Translations under genes and position numbers: made by a program
Assembly (NCBI GenBank): GCA_049305865.1
Contig: JBAQPP010000033.1
Location: forward strand, 1-41,931
Source: UBA6263 sp049305865
GTDB taxonomy: Bacteria > Patescibacteriota > Gracilibacteria > Absconditabacterales > Absconditicoccaceae
Length of the DNA: 41,931 bases
Reading direction: 5' to 3'
Notes under the pieces: generated by a model
The model's database searches: none
What the model saw: the letters and a program-made list of their open reading frames with translations, nothing else
Told to the model about the DNA's origin: nothing
Part shown: piece after piece, positions 1-9,815 of the stretch
How positions within the stretch are numbered: position 1 is the first letter of the stretch
How the letters are laid out: each line of letters starts with the position of its first letter

Positions 1-1
1 C

Positions 2-562
2 ACATTGGTAGAAATGCTAATCGTTATAGTAATTATATGAGTATTAGCGGCAGCTCTTATACCTAGACTTACATCAGTAAGATGAAGAGCAAACGATGTT
101 GCTAGAAAAGCAGATATCCAACAATTAACTACAGCTATACTTGCTTATCAGATGGATTTTAATGGTAAATATCCAGACCCTGGAATTGGTAATTATTCTA
201 TATCTTCAATCAAAAATGCTCTAATAACAGCATGAATGGATGGATTGCCATTAGACCCTACAACAGAAAATATCTTTAATTTTTCATGAAATAGTCTTTC
301 AGTGTTAACTTGAGAATACGGTTATATTAGAATAACAAAAGATGGCCTTGCTAATGAATGATTTGTACTTATGGCAAAAACTCAGACAGCATGATGATCT
401 AATCGAGTAGTGTCTGGTTCTATATGAGCAATAAATTCTTCAACTGATGCTGATTCTTTAAAAATATGTAGAACTCTTATAAAATCATGATCAGTATCCA
501 ACAATTGATGAGACTGTTATTATACATCTGCTGCTGAACTTAGATATATTATGGTTAGATAA
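2..562 (+). CDS. Type IV pilin-like / GspG-like protein (5' partial)
   Basis: The gene enters from the left edge and stops at TAA. The visible protein (186 aa under table 25) opens with TLVEMLIVIVIIGVLAAALIP, the hydrophobic N-terminal helix of type IV prepilins including the conserved Glu at mature position 5; the leader peptide and the GF cleavage site lie just outside the window. After the helix comes the usual alpha-helical spine (RANDVARKADIQQLTTAI) and a short globular head with KYPDPG and PLDPTT segments, as in GspG/PilE-type pseudopilins. Two cysteines near the C-terminus could form the D-region disulfide. At least ten in-frame TGA codons fall where Gly is expected, for example VIIGVL. 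The protein would sit in the membrane and polymerise into a pilus or pseudopilus. Major pilin and minor pseudopilin cannot be told apart here. Confidence 0.85.
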
Positions 563-587
563 TTCATCCAAAATATTTTCAGACAAA

Positions 588-613
588 AAAATCCCGAATT
601 ATCGGGATTTTTT
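588..613. terminator. Bidirectional intrinsic terminator
   Basis: AATCCCG and CGGGATT flank a six-base loop, with an A run on the left and a T run on the right. It lies between the convergent pilin-like gene and murB and can end transcripts from both sides. Confidence 0.85.
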
Positions 614-628
614 CAATAACTATATTTT

Positions 629-1654
629 TTATACATAATTAACTTCTGGCTCCAACCATACTCCAAACATTTCCTTAACTTTGGTTTGTATACTACCTGC
701 AAAATCTACAATTTCTTGAGCTGTTCATCACTCATTTATCAGTACTAGCGCATGATATTGATATGTGCCTACATTTCATATTTTTATTCATTTAAATCCA
801 GCTATCTCTATCAGCTGTCACGCAGATAATTTTACCTCATCTCCACTATCAAATCCCATCAAGCCATCATATTTAGATTTTAGTTCTTGAAAACTATTTT
901 TACTAATTACTGGGTTCTTAAAAAAACTTCACGCAGTTCATGTTTTTTTCCAATCGGGTAATTTGGATCTTCTTATATCACTTATCATATTCGCTATATC
1001 TTTGACGTTTAGATTCGCAATATTTATATTTCATTCATCTATCTTTCTTTTTATATCGTTATAGTTGATATCAAATTTATATCTTTCATCTACTTTTTTT
1101 AACTTCCAAGTAACATAAGTGACAATCAGTTTATCTTTGTATTTATTTTTAAATATACTATCACGATATCAGAATTCACATTCAGTATTTTTGAATATTT
1201 CTTTTTTTCATGTATGTAAATTTATTCATTCTACCTCGTAAATTATGTCCTTTACTTCTATGCCATATGCTCATATATTGCCAATAGGGGATGCTCATAT
1301 AGATCATGGTATAAGTGCAAGATTTTCTATTCATCATAAATTTTTTTCTACACATCGATCAACCCATTCTGGCCAATTTTCTCATGCTCATACTTTAATC
1401 AGTACCATATCCTCATCTTCTTTTATTATTTCTTTTCATATTATTTCATTTTTTATTACCAATCCATCATAGTCTCATTTAAATAATATATTTGCACCAC
1501 CTCATAAAATAAACATTTTATTTTCATTCCATATTTTATCTTTCATCAGTTCATATATATCTTCTTCAGATTCTATTTTTACAAAAAGTTTTGCTTTCAC
1601 ATCTACTTGGAAAGTATTATAATTTTTTAAAGAAATATCTTTTTGAATATTCAT
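629..1654 (-). CDS. murB: UDP-N-acetylenolpyruvoylglucosamine reductase MurB
   Basis: The 341-aa protein reads through many in-frame TGA as Gly. MurB reduces UDP-GlcNAc-enolpyruvate to UDP-MurNAc with NADPH and FAD in the cytoplasm, the second committed step of peptidoglycan precursor synthesis. Visible landmarks: the FAD-binding segment ILGGGANILF (about residues 49-58), the second FAD motif IPGSIGASPIGNIGAYG, the YRDS motif with the catalytic Arg region, AGSFFKNP holding the proton-donor Ser, and the C-terminal LEPEVNYV with the catalytic Glu. The retained YRDS segment resembles the long E. coli-type (type I) enzyme. The ATG start gives the expected short N-terminus (NIQKDISLKNYNTF). It is downstream of and co-directional with the acidic protein gene; a REP-like palindrome lies in between. 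Confidence 0.95.
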
Positions 1655-1729
1655 ATATAATTTTCAAAACTTAAATCATTACAATCTGGATTATATCTAC
1701 TTAAATATTTTATTCAACAAAAAAATACT

Positions 1730-1806
1730 TGTCATCTCGAGCTTGTCGAGAGATCCCTTTAAGAATAGAAAAAAAAGCGATTTCTCCACTTCGGTCGAAA
1801 TGACAG
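1730..1806. repeat. REP-like dispersed palindromic repeat, copy 1
   Basis: An imperfect palindrome that starts GTCATCTCGAGCTTGTCGAG and ends TCGGTCGAAATGACAG, with an inner GATTTCTCCACTTCGG segment. Related copies are at 21605, 34857 and 35699, always intergenic. Confidence 0.8.
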
Positions 1807-1838
1807 AAATAAGATATCCCTGTAATAATGTGATTTCT

Positions 1839-2756
1839 CTAAAAATTTCTAAATATGTCTCTAAGTTTTCTTCTCTCTTGTTCCATTCTCTCCTTCTCTT
1901 TTTTATCTCTTTCATAAACTTTTAATTCTTCTGATACAAGGAAAATAAATTTATTTAGTTTATCTATTACTTGCATTTTTTTATTTTGATCCTCTTTCAA
2001 ATCTTTTATTTCGTCATAGAGTAATTGCTCATCAAGTAATATTTCAAGCGATCAATTATCATCTTTAAATTGTAGATTGTTTTGTTGCTGGTCATTGCTT
2101 TCAGTGTCAGTTTCTATTTTACTTACCAATATAGAAGATTTTTCTTCATCTTCTTGGATTAACCACAAATTATATATTATTTGTGATTTACCAGTATCTC
2201 AACCAACAAGTTCGACATATTCACTATCTTCCATTTTTGCTATTCCATACAATTCTTTAGTCTTATTTACTAGTTCTCAAAATTTTTTCATCAAATCTGA
2301 TTTTTCTTCTTCTGGTTCATTTTCTATTTTATTTTTAGTACTAGCATCATTTATGATAACAGGAATATCTTCTTCATTTTCCTCTTGTATTTCAATATCT
2401 TCATTTTCAATTTCATTTATATGTGTTGTTTTTTCTTCTTCATGAAAATCCACAACGGGTATTTCATCTATTCACTCTATAACAGTATCTTCTTTTTTTA
2501 TATCATCATCTTCAGTAAATATTGGATCGAATTTTTCTTCTTGTGATTCCTCCTCATTTTTTATTATTTCATTTTCATTTATATCTATACTCATATCTTC
2601 TTCTTGGTTTTCTACTGATGATTTTTTATTTACAACTCAATCCAAAGGACGAAACAATTCTTCATTTTCAAAAACATCTTCTCCTCAACCAAATATTCAA
2701 GAAGATCAATTATTTTTTTCTTCATTCACTTTATCGTTTAAAATTGGATCAGACAT
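1839..2756 (-). CDS. Acidic low-complexity protein, unknown function
   Basis: I do not recognise a family. The 305-aa protein has a Gly/Ser-rich N-terminus (NNGSSGIFGGGEDVF, several Gly from TGA). A long Glu/Asp/Asn-rich disordered stretch covers roughly residues 50-150. A small possibly folded part follows around 160-215 (KKFGELVNKTKELYG ... ELVGGDTGKSQIIYNLWLI), and a charged coiled-coil runs from about 245 to the end (KDLKEDQNKKMQVIDKLNKF ... RDKKEKERMEQERRKLRDIF). There is no signal peptide or membrane segment, so it is likely cytoplasmic, perhaps a scaffold. It is divergent from the RRM gene at 2952 and co-directional with murB. The ATG at 2756 gives the whole uninterrupted frame to TAG. 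Confidence 0.8.
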
Positions 2757-2951
2757 ATATCAAATTAACCAATTAAAGCATTTAAACACACAAATATTTA
2801 AACATTTAATTATAATCAAAAATCTTCGAAAAAGCAAATTTATACAAAAAACATTTGCAATTATGCGCTGATGTCTTATAATTTACACTGACCAGTTTTT
2901 GTTACATATTGCAAAATATAGGTCATCTTTATATTTTTGTAAAATTTGTTA

Positions 2952-3284
2952 ATGGATGAAAAAAATTATGTAATCAGTCAAACAAAATTGTTTGTAGGTT
3001 GATTAAATTGGAAAATGAGAGGACGCGAACTCAATGAAGAATTCTCAAAATTTTGAGAAGTAGTATTCGCGAGAGTTAGATTGGGTGATGATGGTAAGAG
3101 TAAGGGATTTGGTTTCGTAGAATTCAAAAACCCAGAAGATGCTACCAAAGCTAAAGAGACTATGGATTGACAAGAACTCGCATGAAGAGTTGTTAAGGTT
3201 GACTTTGCAAAAGAAGACCCTGAGAAACTTCTAGCTAGAGAAGAGAAAATGAGACAAATGGCCGAAGAAAACAAAGACGAATAG
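2952..3284 (+). CDS. RRM-domain RNA-binding protein
   Basis: A 110-aa single-RRM protein of the type found in cyanobacteria and many candidate phyla, often cold-induced; it probably binds single-stranded RNA. RNP2 is LFVGGL (about residues 13-18) and RNP1 is KGFGFVEF (about 56-63), in the right order and spacing for a beta-alpha-beta-beta-alpha-beta fold that ends VVKVDFAK. A charged helical tail follows (EKLLAREEKMRQMAEENKDE). The Gly in FVGGL and FGEV and two near MDGQELAGR are TGA codons, while RNP1 itself uses GGA/GGT. The gene stands alone with its own terminator at 3318, followed by a structured RNA. Confidence 0.93.
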
Positions 3285-3317
3285 TAAATATTATACATAA
3301 CCCCAATTATGTACAAA

Positions 3318-3357
3318 ACACCGATCAATGGCAAACCAATAGCTATCGGTGTTTTTT
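3318..3357 (+). terminator. Intrinsic terminator of the RRM gene
   Basis: ACACCGAT pairs with ATCGGTGT across a 19-base loop, followed by six T. Confidence 0.8.
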
Positions 3358-3401
3358 GTTTTTAGCTTGAAATCTATTTATAAAAAAATACTACCACAAT
3401 A

Positions 3402-3545
3402 CTGAGTGGTCCGTGATTGTATCCAAAAAGTACTTTACTTCCTCACCCTACTACCTGGAGACCACAGATCTATGATGAATTTCATAGAGGAGTCATCCAC
3501 CTTAATCCTTTAGGAGAGAGGCTCGATATGACACGACCACTCGGT
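3402..3545 (+). ncRNA. Structured non-coding RNA, probably 6S RNA
   Basis: About 145 nt between the RRM terminator and the RNHCP gene, with no ORF. The ends close into a long stem: CTGAGTGGTC(C)GTG at the 5' side pairs with CACGACCACTCGG at the 3' side. Inside are a hairpin CTATGA...TCATAG and a short TCCT-TT-AGGA hairpin. A large open region with TTCCTCACCCTACTACC lies on the 5' side and CATCCACCTTAATCC on the 3' side. The long closing stem, central bubble, length and the CA(U/C)UCACCUU-like segment all resemble bacterial 6S RNA, which sequesters sigma-70 RNA polymerase. The family call is inference from memory of the E. coli sequence; that this is a folded RNA is seen directly. Confidence 0.6.
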
Positions 3546-3575
3546 TAAAAGTATTTCAATGTTTCAATCTTAATT

Positions 3576-3884
3576 ATGAAAAAAATAAACGAATCATTTA
3601 CCTGTATCCATTGTTGAAAAAGCATTGCGCAAGCCGATAAAACATGCAGAAATCATTGTCCGCATTGTTTTGTTTCATTGCATGTAGATTGAGAAATACC
3701 ATGAGATAGAAGTACTGACTGCTGATGAATTATGTATCCTATAGCTTATGAAACTAGAAATTGAACAATGAAAATTTTATTCAAATGTTCTTCTTGTTCT
3801 AAACAACATTGGAATAAAAGATCTACTGAAGATGAGATTGTTAACCTAAATAATTTAATAAATTTTTATAAGTCAAACTTCTAA
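3576..3884 (+). CDS. RNHCP-domain zinc-ribbon-like protein
   Basis: A 102-aa protein of the RNHCP family (named after its motif). It carries the signature CRNHCPHCFVSLHVD (about residues 26-40), followed by PGDRSTDCGGIMYPI. CIHC near the N-terminus and CSSC near residue 77 give four Cys pairs suited to binding zinc. The biochemical role of the family is not known to me; a nucleic-acid-binding zinc ribbon is the likeliest reading. Gly in CGKS, DGEIPGD and CGG come from TGA. The stop codon is one base before the ATG of the MazG-like gene, so the two are probably translationally coupled. Confidence 0.88.
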
Positions 3885-3885
3885 A

Positions 3886-4230
3886 ATGGCTATTACTGAA
3901 TACAATAAATTAGTTAGAGATGAAATTCCTCAGATAATAAGAGATAATTGAGATTGTCCAGTTACTCGTATTGCCTTTGGTGAAGAATTTTTTGAAAGAT
4001 TAAAAAATAATCTTGGAGAGGAAACCAAAGAATATTTGGACTCAGATGACCCTGAAAAATTAGCAGATATTCTTGAAGTTATACATGCCTTGGCTGAACA
4101 ACACAATATTTCTATGGATAAACTTGAAGAAATTAGATTAGTAAAACAAGCTTCTAGATGAGCTTTCAAGAGAAGAATCATACTTGAACATACTATAAAT
4201 GCAGTCAAGAATAATTTAGAGTGAAAATAA
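3886..4230 (+). CDS. MazG-like / phosphoribosyl-ATP pyrophosphatase-like NTP hydrolase
   Basis: A 114-aa all-alpha NTP-PPase. It opens with YNKLVRDEIPQII (about residues 6-18), the hallmark of the small MazG-like family annotated as phosphoribosyl-ATP pyrophosphohydrolase. The metal-binding acidic residues are in LGEETKEYL (EExxE, about 43-51) and in KLADILEVIHAL (ExxD type). The end QASRGAFKRRIILE is typical. No other histidine-biosynthesis gene is in the window, so a house-cleaning nucleotide hydrolase is more likely than HisE. It follows the RNHCP gene with one base between. The last codons are TGA (Gly), AAA, TAA. Confidence 0.85.
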
Positions 4231-4249
4231 ATTATACAATATTTAATAC

Positions 4250-4900
4250 TTATTTTTTCTTGCTCCGTTTATGTTTTATATATTCTATTAGTATAGGTAA
4301 CAATGAAATTAATATAATACCTATAACAACTTTTTCAAAATTATTTTTTACTAGTGGTATTTGTCAGAAAAAATATCATACCAAAGTAATACCGACAACC
4401 CATACAAATCAACCTATCATATTATACGATATAAATGTACGATAGCTCATGTTTCCTATCCCAGCTATAAAAGGGGCTAATGTCCTTACGATAGGAACAA
4501 AACGAGCTAATATAATAGTCCTTTTACCATGCCTATCAAAAAACGTTTTTGTTTTCTCTATATGTTCTGGTTTTATAATATGTCTACCTCAAATTTTTCG
4601 TTTGAGCATATGATGTCAGAAATATTTTCCTATATGATAATTTACCGTGTCGCCAGCAACAGCAGCAATAAACAATATTCATAGTAGAGGAATAATATCT
4701 AGATATCAGCCTCCTGCCAAAGAACCCGCTACAAAAAGCAGACTATCACCAGGTAAAAATGGCATCAAAACTAGCCCTGTTTCTATAAAGATAATGGCAA
4801 ATAATATTCCATATAACCACATTCAATATTCACTTAGTAGTGTTTGTAGATGTACATCAATATTTAAAATAAAATCAATCATTCAAAGTAAATATTTCAT
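4250..4900 (-). CDS. DedA-family membrane protein
   Basis: A 216-aa inner-membrane protein of the DedA/SNARE-associated (VTT) superfamily, implicated in lipid-carrier scrambling such as undecaprenyl phosphate recycling. Signature segments: FIETGLVLMPFLPGDSLLF (about residues 40-58), AGDTVNYHIGKYFGHHM (about 82-98), and the conserved RFVPIVRTLAPFIAGIGNMSY (about 128-148) with the essential Arg-x-x-Pro-x-x-Arg pattern. Hydrophobic segments surround these, and two more helices follow before a basic tail (KHKRSKKK). The position fits a lipid-carrier role: this genome region also has murB, ftsW and a PBP. It is convergent with the MazG-like gene; the 3' ends are 19 bases apart. Confidence 0.92.
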
Positions 4901-4972
4901 AAGATTTTTATAATAACAGGATAAAGAAATAATAATATAATTATATGTGTTTTATTTTCTACATATTTTTTT

Positions 4973-4999
4973 AAAAAAAAATAGAAACTTGAGTTCTAT
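4973..4999 (-). terminator. Intrinsic terminator of the ftsW-orphan-tRNA-Arg transcript
   Basis: On the minus strand ATAGAA pairs with TTCTAT around a seven-base loop, followed by nine T. It is the first terminator after tRNA-Arg, so the transcript should extend about 110 nt past the tRNA. Confidence 0.7.
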
Positions 5000-5025
5000 C
5001 TTTAACTTCTTAAGTATGGGATATA

Positions 5026-5074
5026 AGTGGATTGACCAGCGAATGTGCTGCAATGGCGGTATAATGTTACCACT
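5026..5074 (-). other. Structured, tRNA-like segment downstream of tRNA-Arg
   Basis: The segment begins AGTGG and ends CCACT, with an inner CAGC-GAATGT-GCTG hairpin. On the minus strand it contains AGTGGTAACAT, identical to the D-loop part of the neighbouring tRNA-Arg, but I cannot fold a full cloverleaf. It may be a decayed tRNA copy or a small RNA in the 3' tail of the transcript. Confidence 0.3.
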
Positions 5075-5109
5075 AAAATATATAAGTATTATAACTAATT
5101 AAATAAGTA

Positions 5110-5180
5110 CGGGGCATGAGGGGATTGAACCCCCGACTGCGGTTCCGAAGACCGTCATGTTACCACTACACCAATGCCCC
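5110..5180 (-). tRNA. tRNA-Arg (anticodon TCG)
   Basis: The minus strand folds into a cloverleaf: acceptor GGGGCAT/ATGCCCC, D-loop AGTGGTAAC, anticodon loop CTTCGGA closed by CGGT/ACCG, and T-arm GGGGGTTCAATCCCC. With U33 placed normally the anticodon is TCG, which reads CGN arginine codons. The 3' CCA is not encoded. The 5' end is only eight bases after the stop of the upstream protein gene, so it is probably processed from that mRNA. Confidence 0.92.
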
Positions 5181-5188
5181 ATTTTTCT

Positions 5189-6088
5189 TTATCCTACCGT
5201 CAATACTTTCATTACGCCATCATCAATCATTCTTAGTACTTCTTCTTTTCAATTTTCTGGTACTTGTTCATTTATATCTATAAAATTTATTAATTCTGAT
5301 TTTGCTTTTTCAGTGAACTCTTGTTTAAATATTTTCTGTACTTTTTCAACGCTTTGATAAAAGTTTACAAATGATCACAATAGTTCATAATCTCAAGAAT
5401 TAATTTGATAAACTATTCAGTCTCAGTTTTGCAAAATACTATGATTCAAAAAAATTCATTCATTCTGTAAGTTTTTTATTATTTCGTCTATAGATTCCTT
5501 ATATTTTATATACTGTCCAAATAATGGTATATGGATTTTTATTCATATTATTTCTCAATTTTTTATATCCATTTTACCATAAATCAAAACCAATCCAAAC
5601 AAAAAACTCAATATATTCCCTATATTAGCGTCATTATCAAATATTGCAGCAGTACTTTTTTTATACATGTCCAATCAGCTTTTTACAACGATTCACTTTT
5701 CATTCTTCTCTAATTTTATATCTATTCATAATTTTTCTAGCTTTATATTGAGTGGCTCAAGTTCTACTTCTTTCATTCTTGGTATAAAAAAATATTTATT
5801 TCAGGTATTCTCGTCAAAACCACTAAATAATACAACTGCAGCCAAAAATCAATCTAAATCCAAATTATTTTCTATAAGACTCTCTCTTTTGTTTACATAA
5901 AATATATTCATATTATCTCATAGATTTTTTAGATTGATTATCTTTATTTCTTTTTTATGGTAAACTATTATTCATTTATCATAATCAGAAAATCTATATC
6001 CAGAAGCTATATTTGTATACTCTTTTAATTTGGGAATATTGGGATTCTCTATCGCAAGCAAATTATTCTGATCAATCAATACTTTCAT
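5189..6088 (-). CDS. Orphan protein with degenerate LAGLIDADG-like helices
   Basis: A 299-aa soluble protein that I cannot assign to a family. Two segments look like the helix-turn of the LAGLIDADG fold: LDGFLAAVVLFSGFDE (about residues 78-93) and ILSFLFGLVLIYGKMD (about 160-175). The second is followed by a strand GEIIGIKIHIPLFG, where homing endonucleases have a beta strand. The catalytic acidic residues are not conserved, so an endonuclease is unlikely; a domesticated nucleic-acid-binding or WhiA-like role is possible but is inference. The ATG overlaps the TAA of ftsW (TAATG), so translation is coupled. tRNA-Arg follows eight bases after the stop. Many Gly are TGA. Confidence 0.75.
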
Positions 6089-7224
6089 TACTTCCTTTTG
6101 ATTATCTTATAAAGCAAAATTATCTCAATCAGATTTACCATCATTGCTGTTCATCCATAGCTTATAAAAGGCAAGGTTAGTCATGTATTTGGTAATATTT
6201 TTGTATTTACTCATATATTTATAAAAGCTTGTATCATAATCAATGATATTAATCCTACTCACAAAACTCTAGGATAATCATCTCTTACTTTTGGTAAATG
6301 CTTAAGAAAATAAAATGCTAGATAAAAATATAGTCATATCAATACCATATTTCATAGAAATCATATCTCTTCAGAAAAGGCAGCGAATACAAAATCACTC
6401 TGTGCTTCAGGTATAAATCAGAATTTTTGTAATCATTTACCATATCCTTTTCCAGCCAATCATCATCATCATATAGCCATGAGAGCTTGTTCATTTTGCC
6501 ATCATATATCTCTACTTTGAGGATCTACATTTGAACTTATAAAATATGTAAATCTCCTTTGTATATAAGTAAATCTATCGCTAAACATAGATGCCATACC
6601 ACCGGCCAATGCTCCTCATAAAATTCACACAATAAATATCCCAAAAACTTTTTTAAATTTTAATCAAGCGTACCAAGCCATTACAAGTCAAGTAAGTCCT
6701 AGAATCAGTACTGTTCCCAAATCTGGTATAAGCAAGAACATAAAAAAAGTTATTGCATTTAGTACTACAAAAGAAATTACAAATTCTTTTTTGTCTACAA
6801 AATTTCTTTTTCTCAATAGTCGATTAGATAAAAATATTATATATCATAATTTGAAAAATTCAGCTGGTTGTATACTAGGTAATCACGGTATATTTATCCA
6901 TCATCTTGCTCAGTTTAGGACCATTCATATTCATGGTATAAATACTGCCAATTGCAACAAAAGTATTACAATTGCAATTATATTTACGTTTCTGTTATTC
7001 TGAAAAAATTTAATTGGTACTCTATAAACTACCAATGCCATTATTACTGCTATTCATATATTTCTCAATTGTCTGAGAAAATAAAAATAATTTGATGCAT
7101 CTCAGCTCATCAATCATTTAGCTATAAGTGATAGTGTCAAAGCAAAAGATTCATAAATACTTACACTATATATAGCCAACACACCAAAAAACACCAAAAG
7201 CATTCATACTACAAGTATAGGCAC
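6088..7224 (-). CDS. ftsW: SEDS-family peptidoglycan polymerase FtsW/RodA
   Basis: A 378-aa polytopic membrane protein (about ten helices) of the SEDS family. It polymerises lipid II into glycan strands at the septum or lateral wall, with a partner transpeptidase. Signatures: GARGWINIPGLPSIQPAEFFK (extracellular loop and TM), LIPDLGTVLIL with the catalytic-loop region, a run of UGA-encoded glycines in AIGGGGLAGKGYGKGLQKFGFIPEAQSDFVFA, and the C-terminal LTLPFISYGGTAMMVN. The motif set favours FtsW over RodA slightly. I chose a GTG start because an in-frame TAA lies a few codons upstream and no ATG fits the first helix; an internal ATG seven codons in is possible. It is divergent from der and first in a transcript with the orphan gene and tRNA-Arg. 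Confidence 0.93.
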
Positions 7225-7243
7225 AATACTAATTTACAATTTA

Positions 7244-7270
7244 AAATCTTTCTCGCGACAGCGAGATTTT
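7244..7270. other. GC-rich hairpin in the divergent ftsW-der intergenic region
   Basis: TCTCGC and GCGAGA flank a four-base loop, with A/T extensions on both sides. It stands out in very AT-rich sequence and would lie in the 5' leader of ftsW. It may be regulatory; I see no long T run that would make it a clear terminator. Confidence 0.4.
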
Positions 7271-7375
7271 CAATTCAGAATTGACTATCTTGCAATTCCA
7301 TGTTGTTTCAATATAAACAACAAAAGATGATTTTCAATCCTTAATCTTCCAACTTTATACTTTGTATCTTTTTTT

Positions 7376-8704
7376 ATGAATATTTGATTAGTTTGAGCTA
7401 CCAATGTTGGTAAATCTACATTATTTAATAGATTGATAGGGCAGTTCCGTGCTATTGTGACAGATATACCTTGAACAACTAGAGATATTATACAACATAA
7501 ATTTAATCTTGAATGAGTATGAGATATTATTTTTTCTGATAGTCCATGATTGCTAGATTTTCAAGATGAACGAATCTTTATAAAAAAAATAATAAATAAA
7601 TCAGATTTAATTTTATTTGTTATAGATGATAGTGTTGGTATTACTTCCAAAGAACAACATATATTTTCTTATATCATGGATTCTGGTAAAAAAAATAATA
7701 CAATACTTGTTATCAATAAGCTAGATATCAAACGAAAACACAATCAAAAAGATTTGGCTTTGTTGGATTATTATGATTTATGATTTACAAACGTTATCTG
7801 AATAAGTGCTCAAAAAGGAGACAATGTAGATTATTTACAAGAACAGATAGTAGATTATGTTAAAAATAATAAAACACAGCATCTTTACCATGAAGATAAA
7901 AACCAATCTATACCTATTGCAATTCTTGGTAAACCAAACTCATGAAAATCTACTTTCTTAAATACATTGGTTTGAGAAGAGCTTTCTAAAGTAGATGAAG
8001 AAGCCGGTACTACGCGTGATTATATAGTATCAGATTTCACATATAAGAAGCAAAGTTATACAGTTTATGATACTGCTTGAATCCGCAAAAGATGAAAAAT
8101 TCATTGAATAGAAAGAATAGCAAATGACAAGACTTACAAAATGCTTGAATATGTAAGACCTGTTGTAGTTTTTTTGGTTGATGTAACTGAATGAATCACC
8201 CATAGAGACATGACTATACTTGAGGAAATTGGTAATTTAGCTTTACCTACAATTTTTTGTTTAAACAAAGTTGATCTTATAGACTTCAAAAAAATAAAAA
8301 ATGAGATTTCAAAATCTCTTGTATCATTGGATTTTGCAAAATATATACCTATTCTACCTTTGGTTGCAAAAACTTGAGAACATAAAGATGAAGTATTTTC
8401 AAAAGTTAACCTTCTTTATAAAGAAGCTAGCAAAAGAATAGAAACAAATGTTTTAAACAAACTTATATCTACAGAATATATCACTAGACCGCCTAGATTT
8501 CCCAAAAATAAAATCTGTAAAATATTATATATTACTCAAGTTGATATCAATGCGCCTACATTTCTTGTATTTGTAAATCACAAATCCAGAGCAAATTTTG
8601 CATTCAAAAAATGGATAGATAATAGTATTAGAAAACATTTCGAATTTACATGAGTTCCTTTAGTTATTCGTTTTAAGGAAAGATCACAAAAAGAAGAAGA
8701 TTAG
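7376..8704 (+). CDS. der: Ribosome-assembly GTPase Der (EngA)
   Basis: A 442-aa tandem GTPase needed for 50S subunit assembly. The first G domain has G1 GATNVGKST (about residues 7-15), G2 region PGTTRD, G3 DSPG and G4 NKLD. The second has G1 GKPNSGKST (about 184-192, first Gly GGT, second TGA), AGTTRD, G3 DTAG and G4 NKVD. The C-terminal KH-like domain ends around RPPRFPKNKICKILYITQ and VPLVIRFKER. The double GTPase plus KH layout is unique to Der. An ATG start gives the usual immediate MNIGLVG strand. It is followed 26 bases later by the TsaC/Sua5 gene on the same strand; both serve translation. Confidence 0.96.
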
Positions 8705-8730
8705 ACTTTCAGACTTAGTTATTAGCTACC

Positions 8731-9804
8731 ATGTCCAACATCCATCTTCCAGACAACAAAACTTTCCAACTTGCAAAACAACTTCTGATTGATTGAGAAG
8801 TTGTAGCTTTTCCTACAGAGACAGTTTATTGATTATGAGCAAATGCTCTTGATGCGGTTGCAGTTTCCAAAATTTTCAAACTCAAAAATAGACCATCAAA
8901 TAATCCTTTAATAGTACATTTGTGACACAAGAGAGATATTTCTAAGTATTGAATAATTTCAAATCCTATAGAAAAGAAGATTATAGAAAAATTGATGCCT
9001 GGTCCTATTACGCTACTTCTTCCCAAAAAAAATAATATTCCAGAGATTGTTTCTTCGAATCCATTTGTATGAATCAGGATTCCATCCAATCAAGTTGCAC
9101 TTGATTTACTTCAAGCATGCGATTTACCTATAGCTGCACCTAGCGCAAATATATCTACAAAGCCTAGTCCTACATCAGCAAAAATGGTTTACCAATATTT
9201 TGGTTCTAATATACCTTTGATTATAGATTGATGAAATTGCAATGTCGGTATAGAATCTACGGTTGTTAAAATTGATGAGCATTCTATTTGTAAGCCTATG
9301 TCCAGTTGAGAATGTGAATATTTCTATAAAATAAATATTTTGCGTCCATGATTTGTAACCAAAGAAGATTTAGAATCGTTATTTTCTGATCAAAAAAATG
9401 TTTCAGTTTTTTATAGTTCACAGCAAAGTAATATCTCGCCAGGTAATCTTTATAGACATTATTCTCCTCGTGCTCACGTAGAAATTATAGATTGCTTGAC
9501 TCCAGATATTTTAAAGGAAAGATTCAATATCAAAATACAGTGATCTGCTCATATCAAACTGTGACTTATCATTACTCAAGAATGTATAAACTTACATAAA
9601 GAAATCCTAAATGAATTCAAAGACTATATACATGTATTTCCACGATGATCTAGAAATGATTTAATCTCATGCGCTCAAAAATTATTTGATATTTACAATA
9701 TCTGTGATAAACAGGATATAAACTATATCCTTATAGAACATCTCCAAGAAATCTGACTATGATATTCTATCATGAATAGAGTAAAAAAGTCTGCAGAGAA
9801 ATAG
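8731..9804 (+). CDS. tsaC: L-threonylcarbamoyladenylate synthase, Sua5 type
   Basis: A 357-aa protein of the YrdC/Sua5 family. It makes threonylcarbamoyl-AMP from Thr, bicarbonate and ATP, the first step of t6A37 modification of ANN-decoding tRNAs. The N-terminal YrdC domain (about residues 1-195) has VVAFPTETVYGLGA, the KxRxxxxP substrate motif KLKNRPSNNPLIVH, MPGPITLLL, IAAPSANIS and GIESTVV. A linker with SPGNLYRHYSPRA leads to a C-terminal Sua5 domain (about 245-357), so this is the two-domain Sua5 form rather than the short TsaC. Numerous Gly are TGA, including those in VYGLGA. It is convergent with the BtpA-NADAR gene; the stops are 11 bases apart. Confidence 0.93.
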
Positions 9805-9815
9805 TTATTTTATTT

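Noticed and set aside
1245..2776. Plus-strand ORFs at 1245-1472, 1743-1925, 2077-2445 and 2522-2776
   Set aside because: They lie antisense to murB, a REP element and the acidic protein; their Ser/Phe/Ile-rich translations are the usual shadow of AT-rich genes.
7550..7783. Short standard-code ORFs inside der, ftsW, clpB, pflB, ackA, def and other genes as separate genes or pseudogenes
   Set aside because: They are fragments between UGA codons of intact code-25 genes; the frames are continuous and conserved across the TGAs.
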